Counted from the first letter of the stretch, positions 32,164-41,697 are shown. The stretch: DNA of 64,000 bases from SFWF01 sp045638145 (GCA_045638145.1 JAZUAU010000027.1:1-64000), one strand, 5' to 3'. A program made the numbers and translations. Notes: generated from the sequence alone by a model not told the origin.

Positions 32164-32937
32164 CTATTTTGGAATGAGTATTCTATACTCAATAAAATTG
32201 TCCGTTTCCTTTTGCTCGGTAACGGCGTTATATCCCGTCTGCCGCATTGTGTTTACTATTTTGGCAAGAGAATTTGCAAAAAGTCGCACGTCGCTGACGG
32301 CGCCCTTTCGTATAGGCTCGACAGACTTTGGCTTGGGGTTTATAAGCTCGTCTACGTACTTCTCGGTTTCGGTAAGGGTGAGCTGTTCGGCAATAATGTG
32401 GTCAAGGGCAGAGCCTCTTGCCTCCTCGGGAAGACGGAGAAGCGCTCTTCCGTGCCGCTCGGTAAGGCGCGCCGCTTCAAGACGACGGCGGATATTCATA
32501 TCGAGGCGAAGAAGCCGCAGCTTATTTGATAGGGTGGATTCTGCAATCCCGAGCTTTTCGGCAACCTCCGAACGGGTTAGCCCGTAGACGGTGAGCAGAC
32601 GGTTTATGCCCTCTGCCTCCTCAAAGACCGAGAGGTCGGTTCGCTGCAAATTTTCAATTATTGTGATATATGCCGCAGAAAGCCCATCGGTGCGCTTAAT
32701 TATACAAGGCACCTTTTTAAGACCGACAAGCTTTGCTGCGCGAAGCCGCCTTTCCCCTGCTATCAGTTCGTAAACGCCACCCTCCTCGGGTCGGACGAGA
32801 AGAGGTTGTATAATTCCGCTCGTCTTTATGCTTTCGGCAAGCTTTTCAAGCTCGTAGGGGTCGAAGTGCCGTCTTGGCTGTGATGGACTTGGGAGTATAT
32901 CTGAAACCTTAATTTCAATTAGCTTTCTGTCCTTCAA
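32164..32937 (-). CDS. noc: ParB-family nucleoid occlusion protein Noc-like
   Basis: A 257-aa ParB/Noc protein. Noc binds chromosomal sites and CTP and keeps the division septum off the nucleoid. The CTP-binding motifs QPRRHF and GERRLRAAKL are present, then the HTH TRSEVAEKLGIAESTLSNKLRLL and a C-terminal dimer region. The start is TTG 32937 after GGGAGG. Its position next to rsmG supports Noc rather than Spo0J; no parA or parB follows. The N-terminal membrane-targeting helix of Bacillus Noc is not obvious. Confidence 0.85.
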   Translation of the reverse strand: MKDRKLIEIKVSDILPSPSQPRRHFDPYELEKLAESIKTSGIIQPLLVRPEEGGVYELIAGERRLRAAKLVGLKKVPCIIKRTDGLSAAYITIIENLQRTDLSVFEEAEGINRLLTVYGLTRSEVAEKLGIAESTLSNKLRLLRLDMNIRRRLEAARLTERHGRALLRLPEEARGSALDHIIAEQLTLTETEKYVDELINPKPKSVEPIRKGAVSDVRLFANSLAKIVNTMRQTGYNAVTEQKETDNFIEYRILIPK

Positions 32938-32960
32938 GAGTTCTCCTCCCTTCGAGTAAT

Positions 32961-32989
32961 ATTATAATGGACAAGGGGTAAAAAGGCAA
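32961..32989 (-). promoter_or_regulatory. Promoter of noc
   Basis: TTGCCT (32984-32989), 17 nt, TATAAT (32961-32966) on minus. Confidence 0.75.
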
Positions 32990-33022
32990 AGAATACCGCT
33001 CGACAAAAAGCCCGTAAAAGAG

Positions 33023-33054
33023 AAAACAACCGCTATCGTTATAGCGGTTGTTTT
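33023..33054 (-). terminator. Terminator of mnmE-mnmG-rsmG
   Basis: AAAACAACCGCTAT (33023-33036) and ATAGCGGTTGTTTT (33041-33054). The rsmG stop codon (33039-33041) is in the loop region, so the arm encodes the RsmG C-terminus. Confidence 0.85.
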
Positions 33055-33752
33055 GATATTTTTGCCGATATTCTGGGGTACTTTGGCGGAGTTTGCGATA
33101 TCTTTTTTGTAATTACAAAGGTTCGGATTTCTTCGCCCGTTAAGGTTTCCTCGGTAATTTTGCCCGTGTCTCCGCCGAGAACGGCTGCCGCCCTCTTTGC
33201 GTCACGAAGCTCGTCCTTTGCAGAAGGTCCTTTCATAGAGCAGAAAACACCGCCGACTTTACAGAGGGGCAAACAATATTCATAAAGTGTGCGAAGCTGC
33301 GCCACAGCTCTTGCCGTTACGAGGTCGTATTGCTCGCGGTGAGCCGCCGCCTTGCCCGCCTCTTCGGCTCTCATATGCACCGTTCGTGCCGAAAGATCGA
33401 GGGTTGACAGCACCTCGTTTAAGAAACCAAGGCGTTTGTTAAGCCCGTCAAGGAGAGTGAGCTCGATATCGGGGCGAAAAATTTTGAGCACCACTCCGGG
33501 AAAGCCGGCGCCGGTGCCGACGTCGATTACCTTGGCATTTTGAGGAATTTCCACCTGCTTTAATATAAGAGCGCAGTCAAGAAAATGCTTTACTACGATT
33601 CCCTCGGGGTCGGTTATGGCGGTAAGGTTTATTTTCTCGTTCCACTCGATTAGCATATCGGCATATTTCTCAAGCCTTGCTAGAACGGTATCGTCATATT
33701 TTATCCCGTTTTTATCCAAAACGGAGGTCATTAGTTCAAAGGGATAGTTCAT
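33039..33752 (-). CDS. rsmG: 16S rRNA (guanine527-N7)-methyltransferase
   Basis: A 237-aa SAM-dependent methyltransferase acting on 16S rRNA G527. The SAM loop VIDVGTGAGFPGVVLKI and the GLNKRLGFLNEV and ARAVAQLRTLYEYCLPL segments identify it. The ATG overlaps the mnmG stop by 4 nt. It is the last gene of the operon, ending inside a terminator. Confidence 0.94.
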   Translation of the reverse strand: MNYPFELMTSVLDKNGIKYDDTVLARLEKYADMLIEWNEKINLTAITDPEGIVVKHFLDCALILKQVEIPQNAKVIDVGTGAGFPGVVLKIFRPDIELTLLDGLNKRLGFLNEVLSTLDLSARTVHMRAEEAGKAAAHREQYDLVTARAVAQLRTLYEYCLPLCKVGGVFCSMKGPSAKDELRDAKRAAAVLGGDTGKITEETLTGEEIRTFVITKKISQTPPKYPRISAKISKQPL

Positions 33753-35623
33753 TTTGTTCTCCTGTTTTTTTCTAACCAGATATTAAGGACCGATATGTCC
33801 GACGGGCTGACACCCGAAATTCGGGAAGCCTGACCTACCGACAGAGGTCGCACCTTTGAAAGCTTTTCTCTCGCCTCAAGGCGAAGCCCCTCAATAGCCG
33901 AATAGTCTATATCGTCGGGTAAGTGCTTACTCTCAAGCCTTAACATTTCATCAACCTGAGCCTGCTGACGGGCTATATAGCCCTCATACTTAATCTCGGT
34001 TTCCGCCTTTTCGGCAACCTCGAAGGATAGCTCAGGGCGGTCTTTGTCAAACTCGGCAAGGTCAAAATATGAAACCTCGGGGCGCTTAATAAGCTCGCTC
34101 ATTTTGATTCCGGTTGAAAGAGGTGTTGTGCCGAGAGCTTCAAGCCTTTCATTGAGTGCTACGCTCGGTGCAACCGTGAGTCTTCTTACTCTTTCAATTT
34201 CAGCTTCTTTTTGAGCTTTTTTCTCTAAAAACTTGTTATATGTTTCTGCGCTTATCAGTCCGATTTCATAGCCAATCGGCATTAGTCTCTCGTCGGCGTT
34301 ATCCTGACGGAGTAAAAGCCTATATTCGCTTCGCGAGGTCATCATTCGGTAGGGGTCCTGACATCCCTTTGTAACGAGGTCGTCTATAAGGGTACCTATA
34401 TAAGAAGATGCGCGGGAGAGAACAATAGGTTCCTGTCCTTTATTCTTTCTTGCGGCGTTTATGCCTGCAATAAGTCCCTGTGCGGCGGCCTCCTCATAAC
34501 CCGAAGAGCCGTTGAACTGACCTGCACCGTAAAGTCCCTCTAAGCTCTTAAATTCAAGGCTTGCATTCAGACAAACGGGGTCTACGCAGTCATACTCGAT
34601 AGCGTAGGCGTTACGCATAATCTGTACGTTTTCAAGACCGGGGATAGAATGATAGATCTCAATTTGCACCTCTTCGGGCAGCGAGGAGGACATTCCCTGT
34701 AGGTACATTTCCTCGGTGTCGGCTCCGCAAGGCTCGATAAATAGCTGATGACGCTTTTTATCGGCAAAGCGGACGATTTTATCCTCAATCGAGGGGCAAT
34801 ATCTCGGACCTACACCCTCAATCACACCCGAATAAAGGGGTGAGCGGTGAAGGTTATCTAAAATTACCTGCTTGGTTTTATCGTTAGTGTAGCTGACGTG
34901 ACAGACTACGGTATTTTCTTTCACTTTTTCGGTACGGTAAGAGAAAGGCACTACCCTCTCGTCACCCTCTTGTACCTCAAGTGACGAAAAATCAATAGAG
35001 GATTTTAAAACTCGGGCAGGTGTTCCCGTTTTGAAACGGCGAAGAGGTATGCCGAGTTTTTTAAGTGCGTCACTCAGTCCCTCTGCGGCAAACATTCCGT
35101 CGGGTCCGCCGCTGTAGTTTACCTCACCAACGAAGATTTTTCCTGCAAGGAAGGTGCCCGTGGCGAGGATTACGGTTTTTGAAATATATTCCGCGCCGAG
35201 CCGTGTGACAAGGTGCCATCCGTCAGCCTCACGGAATAGGTCTGTGACCTCTGCTTGTTTTAAGAGAAGATTTTCCTGCTTTTCAACAGTATGCTTCATA
35301 AGAGCGGTATAAGCCTTACGGTCAATCTGGGCGCGAAGCGAATGGACCGCAGGACCCTTTCCGAGGTTCAGCATACGGCTTTGAAGCATTGTTTTATCTG
35401 CCGCAACACCCATCTCCCCACCGAGGGCATCTATCTCGCGGACAAGGTGTCCCTTTGCCGTACCGCCGATTGAGGGATTACAAGGGAGGTTTCCGACAGA
35501 ATCAAGATTTATGGCAAACATTACGGTTTTCTGACCGAGTCGCGCCGCGGCAAGCGCCGCTTCAATACCTGCGTGACCCGCGCCTATAACCGCAACGTCT
35601 ATATTTCCTGCAAAATAGTTCAT
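33749..35623 (-). CDS. mnmG: tRNA uridine-5-carboxymethylaminomethyl synthase subunit MnmG
   Basis: A 624-aa FAD protein that, with MnmE, installs the cmnm5 group on wobble uridine 34. The FAD motif is VIGAGHAGIEAALAAARLGQ; PSIGGTAKGHLVREIDALGGEMG and YCPSIEDKIVRFADKKRHQ are family signatures, as is the C-terminal helical domain with YEGYIARQQAQVDEM. It lies 6 nt downstream of mnmE. Confidence 0.96.
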   Translation of the reverse strand: MNYFAGNIDVAVIGAGHAGIEAALAAARLGQKTVMFAINLDSVGNLPCNPSIGGTAKGHLVREIDALGGEMGVAADKTMLQSRMLNLGKGPAVHSLRAQIDRKAYTALMKHTVEKQENLLLKQAEVTDLFREADGWHLVTRLGAEYISKTVILATGTFLAGKIFVGEVNYSGGPDGMFAAEGLSDALKKLGIPLRRFKTGTPARVLKSSIDFSSLEVQEGDERVVPFSYRTEKVKENTVVCHVSYTNDKTKQVILDNLHRSPLYSGVIEGVGPRYCPSIEDKIVRFADKKRHQLFIEPCGADTEEMYLQGMSSSLPEEVQIEIYHSIPGLENVQIMRNAYAIEYDCVDPVCLNASLEFKSLEGLYGAGQFNGSSGYEEAAAQGLIAGINAARKNKGQEPIVLSRASSYIGTLIDDLVTKGCQDPYRMMTSRSEYRLLLRQDNADERLMPIGYEIGLISAETYNKFLEKKAQKEAEIERVRRLTVAPSVALNERLEALGTTPLSTGIKMSELIKRPEVSYFDLAEFDKDRPELSFEVAEKAETEIKYEGYIARQQAQVDEMLRLESKHLPDDIDYSAIEGLRLEAREKLSKVRPLSVGQASRISGVSPSDISVLNIWLEKNRRTK

Positions 35624-35629
35624 TTTATC

Positions 35630-36985
35630 CTACTTTCCTACACAAAATCTTCTGAAAACCTCGTCGGCAACCTCGTTTGTAACACGCTTGCCGAGGAAGG
35701 TATAAAGATGAGAGAGAGCATCGTCAACACAGACCGATACGGCATCTATCGTGTAGCCTGCCAAAAGCAGTTCTTCTGCCTCGATGACACAGTTAAGTGC
35801 CTTCCGGGCTAAATCGCGTTGACGCTCGCTGAGAAGCACCGCCGCTGAGGAATCGATATTCCCTGCTCCGACCGCTTCTTCAATGGCGGCGATAAGCTCG
35901 TCTGCTCCGCTTCCCTCTTTTGCCGAAATTTTGACGGCTTTAAAGCCATCGGGAGCATCTGTAACCGATGCCTTATCGGTTTTGTTAAGAAGAACGATTG
36001 CCTTTTTGTCACGTATCAGCTCTAAAATTCCCAGATCATCGCTGTCGAGAGGCTCGGAGGCATCGAAAACGGCTAAAATGAGCTGTGCCGTGTCGATTCG
36101 CTCCTTTGCGAGAGCGACTCCCACCTGCTCGACCTCATCGGAAGACGAGTGGATTCCTGCCGTATCGGCAAGTATGAGGGTGAGCCGTCCGCATTTTACC
36201 CTCTCCTCGATGACGTCACGGGTCGTGCCCGCAACCGAGGTGACGATTGAACGAGCCTCGCCCGACAAAAGATTCATAAGGGTGCTTTTTCCAACATTCG
36301 GCTTGCCGACTATCGCCGTTTTTATTCCCTCGCGGATAATTTTTCCGCTATCGAAGGTTGAAAGAAGCGAAGAAAGCACATCTTTCGCCTCAAAAAGCAG
36401 CTTTCCGAAGGCCTCGGGCTGCAGCTCGGGCAGATCATCATCGGGATAGTCACTGTAAGCGGCAAAGTTTGCCGCAAGGGTCAAGAGGGCGTTTTCCGCC
36501 TTTGCTATTTCCTTTGAAACGCGGCCGTTTTTCGCCGCAAGATTCATCTTTAATTCTTCCTCACTCTGAGCCGAGATAAGACCCATTACGCTTTCGGCTT
36601 CGGCAAGGTCGAGTTTTCCGTTTAAAAAGGCACGCTTTGTAAATTCGCCCGGTGCGGCAAGCGTGGCGCCTGCGGAAAGGACGGCACGAAGCACCTCTGA
36701 GGTTACGAAAGAACCGCCGTGGCAGGATATTTCAACCACGTCCTCTCCTGTGTAGCTGTGAGGTGCTACGAATCGGGTAACGACCACTTCGTCAAGAAGC
36801 TCATCACCACCATAAACGTGACCAAAAAGGGCTGAATAGCCCGAAAGAGAAGAAACGGTCTTACCGTTTATATTACGGAAAACGCGGTCGGCAATCTCTG
36901 CCGAGCGCTCGCCCGAAATTCTGATAATACCAATTCCACCCTCACCCGATGGGGTAGAAATTGCGGCTATTGTCTTTTCTGCCAT
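35630..36985 (-). CDS. mnmE: tRNA modification GTPase MnmE
   Basis: A 451-aa GTPase partner of MnmG. The N-terminal formyl-THF-binding domain begins TIAAISTPSGEGGIGIIRISG. The G domain shows GKPNVGKSTLMNLLSG, DVIEERV, DTAGIH and NKTD. The C-terminal cysteine motif reads FCVGK, close to the usual CIGK. GAGGTG precedes the ATG. It opens the mnmE-mnmG-rsmG operon behind the promoter at 37016. Confidence 0.96.
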   Translation of the reverse strand: MAEKTIAAISTPSGEGGIGIIRISGERSAEIADRVFRNINGKTVSSLSGYSALFGHVYGGDELLDEVVVTRFVAPHSYTGEDVVEISCHGGSFVTSEVLRAVLSAGATLAAPGEFTKRAFLNGKLDLAEAESVMGLISAQSEEELKMNLAAKNGRVSKEIAKAENALLTLAANFAAYSDYPDDDLPELQPEAFGKLLFEAKDVLSSLLSTFDSGKIIREGIKTAIVGKPNVGKSTLMNLLSGEARSIVTSVAGTTRDVIEERVKCGRLTLILADTAGIHSSSDEVEQVGVALAKERIDTAQLILAVFDASEPLDSDDLGILELIRDKKAIVLLNKTDKASVTDAPDGFKAVKISAKEGSGADELIAAIEEAVGAGNIDSSAAVLLSERQRDLARKALNCVIEAEELLLAGYTIDAVSVCVDDALSHLYTFLGKRVTNEVADEVFRRFCVGK

Positions 36986-37015
36986 TTGCCCTGCACCTCA
37001 TCTTTCTAACTAATA

Positions 37016-37044
37016 ATTTTACCACACCAGAAAAGCTTTAGCAA
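37016..37044 (-). promoter_or_regulatory. Promoter of mnmE-mnmG-rsmG
   Basis: TTGCTA (37039-37044), 17 nt, TAAAAT (37016-37021) on minus. Confidence 0.75.
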
Positions 37045-37053
37045 TAATAAAAT

Positions 37054-37082
37054 AAAGGAACCAATATGAAATCGGTTCCTTT
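37054..37082 (-). terminator. Terminator of the surface glycosylation operon
   Basis: AAAGGAACC (37054-37062) pairs with GGTTCCTTT (37074-37082). On minus it is followed by TATTTTATT. Confidence 0.75.
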
Positions 37083-37095
37083 CCTAAAAAACTAA

Positions 37096-38640
37096 CTACG
37101 TTTCAACATCTTGAAGCTTTATTACAACGGTTTCATCGATAATTTCTATAGAGCCATCCGAAGGCCAGCAAGGCATGTTCTTAAACTCTTCTGTGCCTTG
37201 AATAGCAGATATTTTCTCATCGCTTGCCCATTTTATTGAATATCCATAATAATTATATATCCAAGAACTCCTCGAATATGAATTAAACAATCTATTTACA
37301 TTCGCATTACCTGCATAAGTATCTATATTCTGCCAAGCATTACTTAAAAGAGGGTCATCTAACTTACCTATTATCGCCCACTCCTTATCAGCATCAAATC
37401 CCTCTGTCATTCGAACCTGTACAATCATAGAATTTAAATAATTCTCTGTTTGACGATTTGAATAATACAAAGCGGAATAATTGACATTCGCTTGGTAACT
37501 ATAATTGACTATAACCAGTAGTAAGACCGCTGAAACAACTTTGGAGAGCACATTCTTTGTTAATTGAAGTTTGTTAGCGACAGGTGACAAAACTTCCAAC
37601 AATACCAATGGTACGCATAGAATCAAAACAAAAGCATAGACCATCAGTGAATAAATATAGCTGTCGGGACACATTATCACAATCAGATTGGTAGCTATAG
37701 GAAATGCCAAACAAATCAATATAACAAGAGCAACTATTATGATGGGTTTCTTTTTATACGCTAATGTAAACACTATGACTGCAATTGAGATAACTCCTAA
37801 TATTAAATACGACAGTTTTAACAATAGTGATTGTGCTATATCGCAATAGTCCTTTAGCGGTAACATCAAAAAAGAGCTGAACGCCTTCCAAATAAGTTGC
37901 GGCAATGCTGAAATTGACAGTTTGCCCATGCTACTTACACCTTGATATTCTCCCAGTTGTACATCGTAATGCCATAAACATAACTTCAAAATCAGATAGT
38001 ATAAAACTAATCCTACTATGATACTTGCACAATAATACAGCCCTTTGCGTATTACTTCCCATGCTTTTACATCATTGTTTAATACTTTTTTTAAGATTTT
38101 TAACACAAAAATTCCTACGGTAATAGGTAGATAAGCTTGATAAATACCCAGAGCTACGGCTGTAAATATGCACGATAAAACAAATCCGTATTTTGGTTTT
38201 TCGATTATCCAAGCAGCTAAAACAGACAAACATATGGCAAAGCCGTAATATGTAGCCGTATATTTAAAAAACAAAGTAGCTGTTGCAGAAGGAAATGTTA
38301 TAAATATCATTCCTATTAAAACTGCCGACTTTCTATTAGTAATATCAAGCGTGGCAACAAATAATGCTGCGGATAATGCTATAAAAAGAATAAAAATTAC
38401 ACCATTTACTAACGGCAGATTGTAGTTGCCCCAAAACTTATTGATTAAGTTACCAAAAACAGTAAGTGCCCATCGTCCCGAAAGCACTCCCGTACCATAT
38501 CCTTGTGGCAATACTGCAATATCATCATAATTATGCAAAGTATTTACTAATCCAAACAAATGTATACAAATACCCGTAATGAAGGCAGATATTGCTGCTA
38601 TGACTTCATTCTTTTTTAACAACTCTACTTTAAATTTCAT
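37096..38640 (-). CDS. GtrII-like membrane glycosyltransferase
   Basis: A 514-aa polytopic protein with about eleven hydrophobic segments, resembling the glucosyl transferase GtrII family (PF14264). The first loop carries HNYDDIAVLPQGYGTGVLSGRW, the D-D/GRW pattern of this family, and an extracytoplasmic C-terminal domain of about 100 aa follows. Such enzymes transfer a sugar from polyprenyl phosphate to a surface polymer outside the membrane. It is clearly AT-richer than mnmE next door, suggesting acquisition. It is last in the four-gene operon. Confidence 0.8.
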   Translation of the reverse strand: MKFKVELLKKNEVIAAISAFITGICIHLFGLVNTLHNYDDIAVLPQGYGTGVLSGRWALTVFGNLINKFWGNYNLPLVNGVIFILFIALSAALFVATLDITNRKSAVLIGMIFITFPSATATLFFKYTATYYGFAICLSVLAAWIIEKPKYGFVLSCIFTAVALGIYQAYLPITVGIFVLKILKKVLNNDVKAWEVIRKGLYYCASIIVGLVLYYLILKLCLWHYDVQLGEYQGVSSMGKLSISALPQLIWKAFSSFLMLPLKDYCDIAQSLLLKLSYLILGVISIAVIVFTLAYKKKPIIIVALVILICLAFPIATNLIVIMCPDSYIYSLMVYAFVLILCVPLVLLEVLSPVANKLQLTKNVLSKVVSAVLLLVIVNYSYQANVNYSALYYSNRQTENYLNSMIVQVRMTEGFDADKEWAIIGKLDDPLLSNAWQNIDTYAGNANVNRLFNSYSRSSWIYNYYGYSIKWASDEKISAIQGTEEFKNMPCWPSDGSIEIIDETVVIKLQDVET

Positions 38641-38666
38641 TCATGCTCCCCCCGCAATAAAACTAA

Positions 38667-39104
38667 TTAGCTCTTACTATTTCTGAACACGAAAAGCTTG
38701 CTGAATACGTAATTAAGCACTATAACAATAATGCTGACAACCGCCTTTGCCGAAAAGCCCTTGATACCGAAAATATCAAAATCAAATCCGACCTTGTAAA
38801 GAAGGGTCGGAACCACGATCTCGATAACACCTGTCGCTACACGGGAGCCGTAAAACGAGAGTGCCTCTCGAAGGATGGCTACGGCACCATTTTTCTTGCT
38901 TTCAAAGACAAATATCTTATTTGTGATGAAGGCAAAGGTAACGGCAACCACCCAGGCTGCGGCATTTGAAACGGTCATCTCGACCGACAAAAACTTTACA
39001 AGCACAGTGTAGACGACAAAGTTTACAAGGGTAGTCGCGACGCCAAATATGAGATACATAACGATCTCTTTATATTTTTTAAAAAGCCCTATAATCTTTT
39101 TCAT
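38667..39104 (-). CDS. GtrA family flippase-like protein
   Basis: A 145-aa protein with four membrane helices of the GtrA family, starting KYKEIVMYLIFGVATTLVNFVVY and including WVVAVTFAFITNKIFVFES. GtrA is thought to flip polyprenyl-phosphate-linked sugars outward. Its ATG overlaps the stop of the GtrB-like gene (ATGA). Together with the GT2 and the GtrII-like gene it forms a complete gtrA-gtrB-gtr type set. Confidence 0.9.
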   Translation of the reverse strand: MKKIIGLFKKYKEIVMYLIFGVATTLVNFVVYTVLVKFLSVEMTVSNAAAWVVAVTFAFITNKIFVFESKKNGAVAILREALSFYGSRVATGVIEIVVPTLLYKVGFDFDIFGIKGFSAKAVVSIIVIVLNYVFSKLFVFRNSKS

Positions 39105-40045
39105 TTTTCTTCCCCGTCAAGATATTCTTTAGCTATAAAAACGGGTCGTTTTTTGCCCTCAATATAGATTTTTGAGATATACTGTCCAATAATACCTAGT
39201 GCAAGAAGCTGAATGCCTCCAATAAACAATATAAGTACAACGGTAGTAGCATATCCCGGAACATCAATGCCCATAAAGAGCTTTTGAATTATGACAATGA
39301 GCATATAAATTAGGGAAAATGCCGAGCAAGCACCGCCACAATAGGCCGCAACCTTAAGAGGAAAGGTTGTGAACGCAGTTATCCCCTCTATTGCATATTT
39401 GAAAAGCTTGCGGAAGGACCAAGAGGTCTTGCCTGCATTACGTTCTTCGGCAACGTAGGGCATAAAATAGGTGTTGAAGCCAACCCAGGAGAAGATTCCC
39501 TTGGAAAAACGGAAATATTCCTTCATCTCAAGTACGGCGTCCACCACGTAGTGGCGGAAGGTTCGGAAATCGCTTGCTCCCGAACGGAAATCGATCTCAC
39601 ACATAGCGTTGATAAGCTTGTAAAAGCTCTTTTTGAAAAAGCCGAGAACCTTGCCCTCGTTTCGATCCTTCTGGAACATCGCAACGCTGTCATACTCCTC
39701 ATTTTTCTCCAAAAAGTCAATCATCTCGACCACAAGCTCTGGCCTTTGCTGGAGGTCAGCATCGATTATAGTTACAAACTCTCCCTTTGCCTTTCCAAGA
39801 CCCGCGTACATAGCCGCCTCCTTGCCAAAGTTTCGGGAGAAGTTAAGGATTTTCACACGCTTGTCCTTTTCATAAAGCTTTTTAAGCTCATTCCAGGTAT
39901 TGTCACGGCTTCCGTCGTTTATGAAGATCATTTCATAATTATCAAAATGACCTCCCAAGGCCTTGACAGCCTCACTGTAAAAGAGAGCCACGTTCTGTTC
40001 TTCATTGTAACAGGGGACAACTAACGATAACTTTACATTTTCCAT
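39101..40045 (-). CDS. GtrB-like polyprenyl-phosphate glycosyltransferase (GT2)
   Basis: A 314-aa family 2 glycosyltransferase with a cytoplasmic GT-A domain (VPCYNEEQNV; INDGSRDNTW; the metal-binding IDADLQQRPE) and two C-terminal membrane helices. It resembles GtrB/DPM1, which loads a sugar onto polyprenyl phosphate. The catalytic acids appear intact. It is 3 nt downstream of the DUF6056 gene and overlaps gtrA. Confidence 0.92.
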   Translation of the reverse strand: MENVKLSLVVPCYNEEQNVALFYSEAVKALGGHFDNYEMIFINDGSRDNTWNELKKLYEKDKRVKILNFSRNFGKEAAMYAGLGKAKGEFVTIIDADLQQRPELVVEMIDFLEKNEEYDSVAMFQKDRNEGKVLGFFKKSFYKLINAMCEIDFRSGASDFRTFRHYVVDAVLEMKEYFRFSKGIFSWVGFNTYFMPYVAEERNAGKTSWSFRKLFKYAIEGITAFTTFPLKVAAYCGGACSAFSLIYMLIVIIQKLFMGIDVPGYATTVVLILFIGGIQLLALGIIGQYISKIYIEGKKRPVFIAKEYLDGEEK

Positions 40046-40048
40046 AAT

Positions 40049-41356
40049 TTACCACTTGCCTAAAATAGAATTTACACCGTAATATCTCGCCATTTCCTCA
40101 TTTGTCCAAAAATTGACATCATTTGTGTTTAGGTAATACGATACGGGGTTGTATTTTGTTTCAGGGGCAACCATCGGCACTGTCACGTCGGCGATTCCCT
40201 TTTCTTTACAAGAGAGGATGTAGCTCTCGTTTTGCTTTACTGCCTGATAGGTAACATATATATCGTTGACTCCGAGCAGGACGTTATACAGGGTGAGAAG
40301 CATTAAGACACCAACGGCAGCAACAAATAACGCCTTGTATTCGGTGCAGAAAAGCTCCGAGAATAGGAGTGCGTTAGCAATCACAAGACATATGGTAGCT
40401 ACCACCATACAACGCTCGGGATAATATGCTGCGACGGTCATCATAAAATTTGAGAAGACCGAGCCGAGGAAAAAAATTGACGAGAGGATGATTCTCTTGG
40501 CGTCGCACTTTTTCATTACTGCTATGACGAATAAAACAACAAATGCAATAAGTAAAGGGCGTAGCCCGTCATACATCTTTAAAGCTTTTATAAAGTTTTC
40601 ACGAAGAACATATATGCTGAACGTTGCGCTCTTGTTTTCAAACTCTCCCGGTGACACAATATATATGGACAGATATCCGACTACCGCCACCATAATATCG
40701 ACGATTCTGTAAATGTTACATTTCTTTTTTTGATAGAGCTTTGTAGCAAGCAAAAGCGCTGCTGCTATGAAAATAAACGGAGCCGAACCGTTTTCAAGCC
40801 ACGCTCCAGCCATAAGACTGACAACAATATGCAAAATATTTAGTGTCGTGCCGCTAAGATTCCTATCGTAAAGGAACTCGTTTATGAAAGGCAGTAAGAA
40901 AATCAATCCGAAAACCACGCACCATAAATAATTGCAAGAACCGGGAAGCCAGAGATTGACATCCCCAAAGGCAGGTTCATACACCCAAATACTGCAGAAT
41001 ATAGCAAGCATAAGCAAATTGTTGTGCTCCTTGCCGCGGCGGCAGATAAGGTAAATAAGACCTATCTGTAAAGTGAACATAAGGGCGTTTATTACATTAA
41101 AAACAGTTTTAGGAAGAAGCTCGAAAACATAAACGAAAAAGTGGGCAACAAGTCGGCCGTTATGGTGCTCAGCATGGGCGGCAAGGGCAGGAAAAATATC
41201 CTCAATGCCGTCAATAGGCTCCTTTGTCGTGAGATTAAAATGGAAGGTAAAATCGTCCGCAACAAGTGGCGTGAGCATATTGCAAAGAAGCATAAGCAAA
41301 AATATGCTGACAAGTAGGATAAAGGTTACCCTTGTCGATACGATTAGCTTCTTCAT
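40049..41356 (-). CDS. DUF6056-like membrane protein, putative glycosyltransferase
   Basis: A 435-aa polytopic protein with about ten hydrophobic segments. The first extracytoplasmic loop holds VADDFTFHF followed by HNGRLVAHFF, the layout seen in DUF6056 and GtrII/GT-C type proteins. I infer a second membrane glycosyltransferase that uses the same lipid-linked sugar. GAGGTG precedes the ATG. It is first in the operon, behind TTGACA (41398-41403 region) with an imperfect -10. Confidence 0.75.
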   Translation of the reverse strand: MKKLIVSTRVTFILLVSIFLLMLLCNMLTPLVADDFTFHFNLTTKEPIDGIEDIFPALAAHAEHHNGRLVAHFFVYVFELLPKTVFNVINALMFTLQIGLIYLICRRGKEHNNLLMLAIFCSIWVYEPAFGDVNLWLPGSCNYLWCVVFGLIFLLPFINEFLYDRNLSGTTLNILHIVVSLMAGAWLENGSAPFIFIAAALLLATKLYQKKKCNIYRIVDIMVAVVGYLSIYIVSPGEFENKSATFSIYVLRENFIKALKMYDGLRPLLIAFVVLFVIAVMKKCDAKRIILSSIFFLGSVFSNFMMTVAAYYPERCMVVATICLVIANALLFSELFCTEYKALFVAAVGVLMLLTLYNVLLGVNDIYVTYQAVKQNESYILSCKEKGIADVTVPMVAPETKYNPVSYYLNTNDVNFWTNEEMARYYGVNSILGKW

Positions 41357-41547
41357 ACGAACACCTCAATTATTATGTTACCATAATATATTATATATTG
41401 TCAAGCCGCTATTGTAGGGAAAAGGGGAAAGAAACAGCGCTTACTGTGATTTGATATTAAGCACTGTGTTAGTCCTAATCACTAGCCCTATTTATAGGCA
41501 TACTAAAACATTTGAGTTTCTCTTTGCTAAAACTCAACGGCGTCTGC

Positions 41548-41602
41548 GGATAACGAGGGAAATTTGTGCAGAAAACCTTTTCTTTGACACGTTAGACGTA
41601 CA
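41548..41602. repeat. 55-bp direct repeat, copy 1
   Basis: The unit starts GGATAACGAGGGAAATTTG and ends GTTAGACGTACA. A second copy at 41698-41752 differs at about three bases. The period is 150 bp. The region 41404-41830 has no gene with credible initiation signals. Confidence 0.8.
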
Positions 41603-41697
41603 GAATATATTGAATACAAGTTTGCTAAAATCAAGCTCGAGCAGAATTGATTGCAGAAATGCTTTTTTGAAGCGAAGATGTATCGTGTATACCTCGG

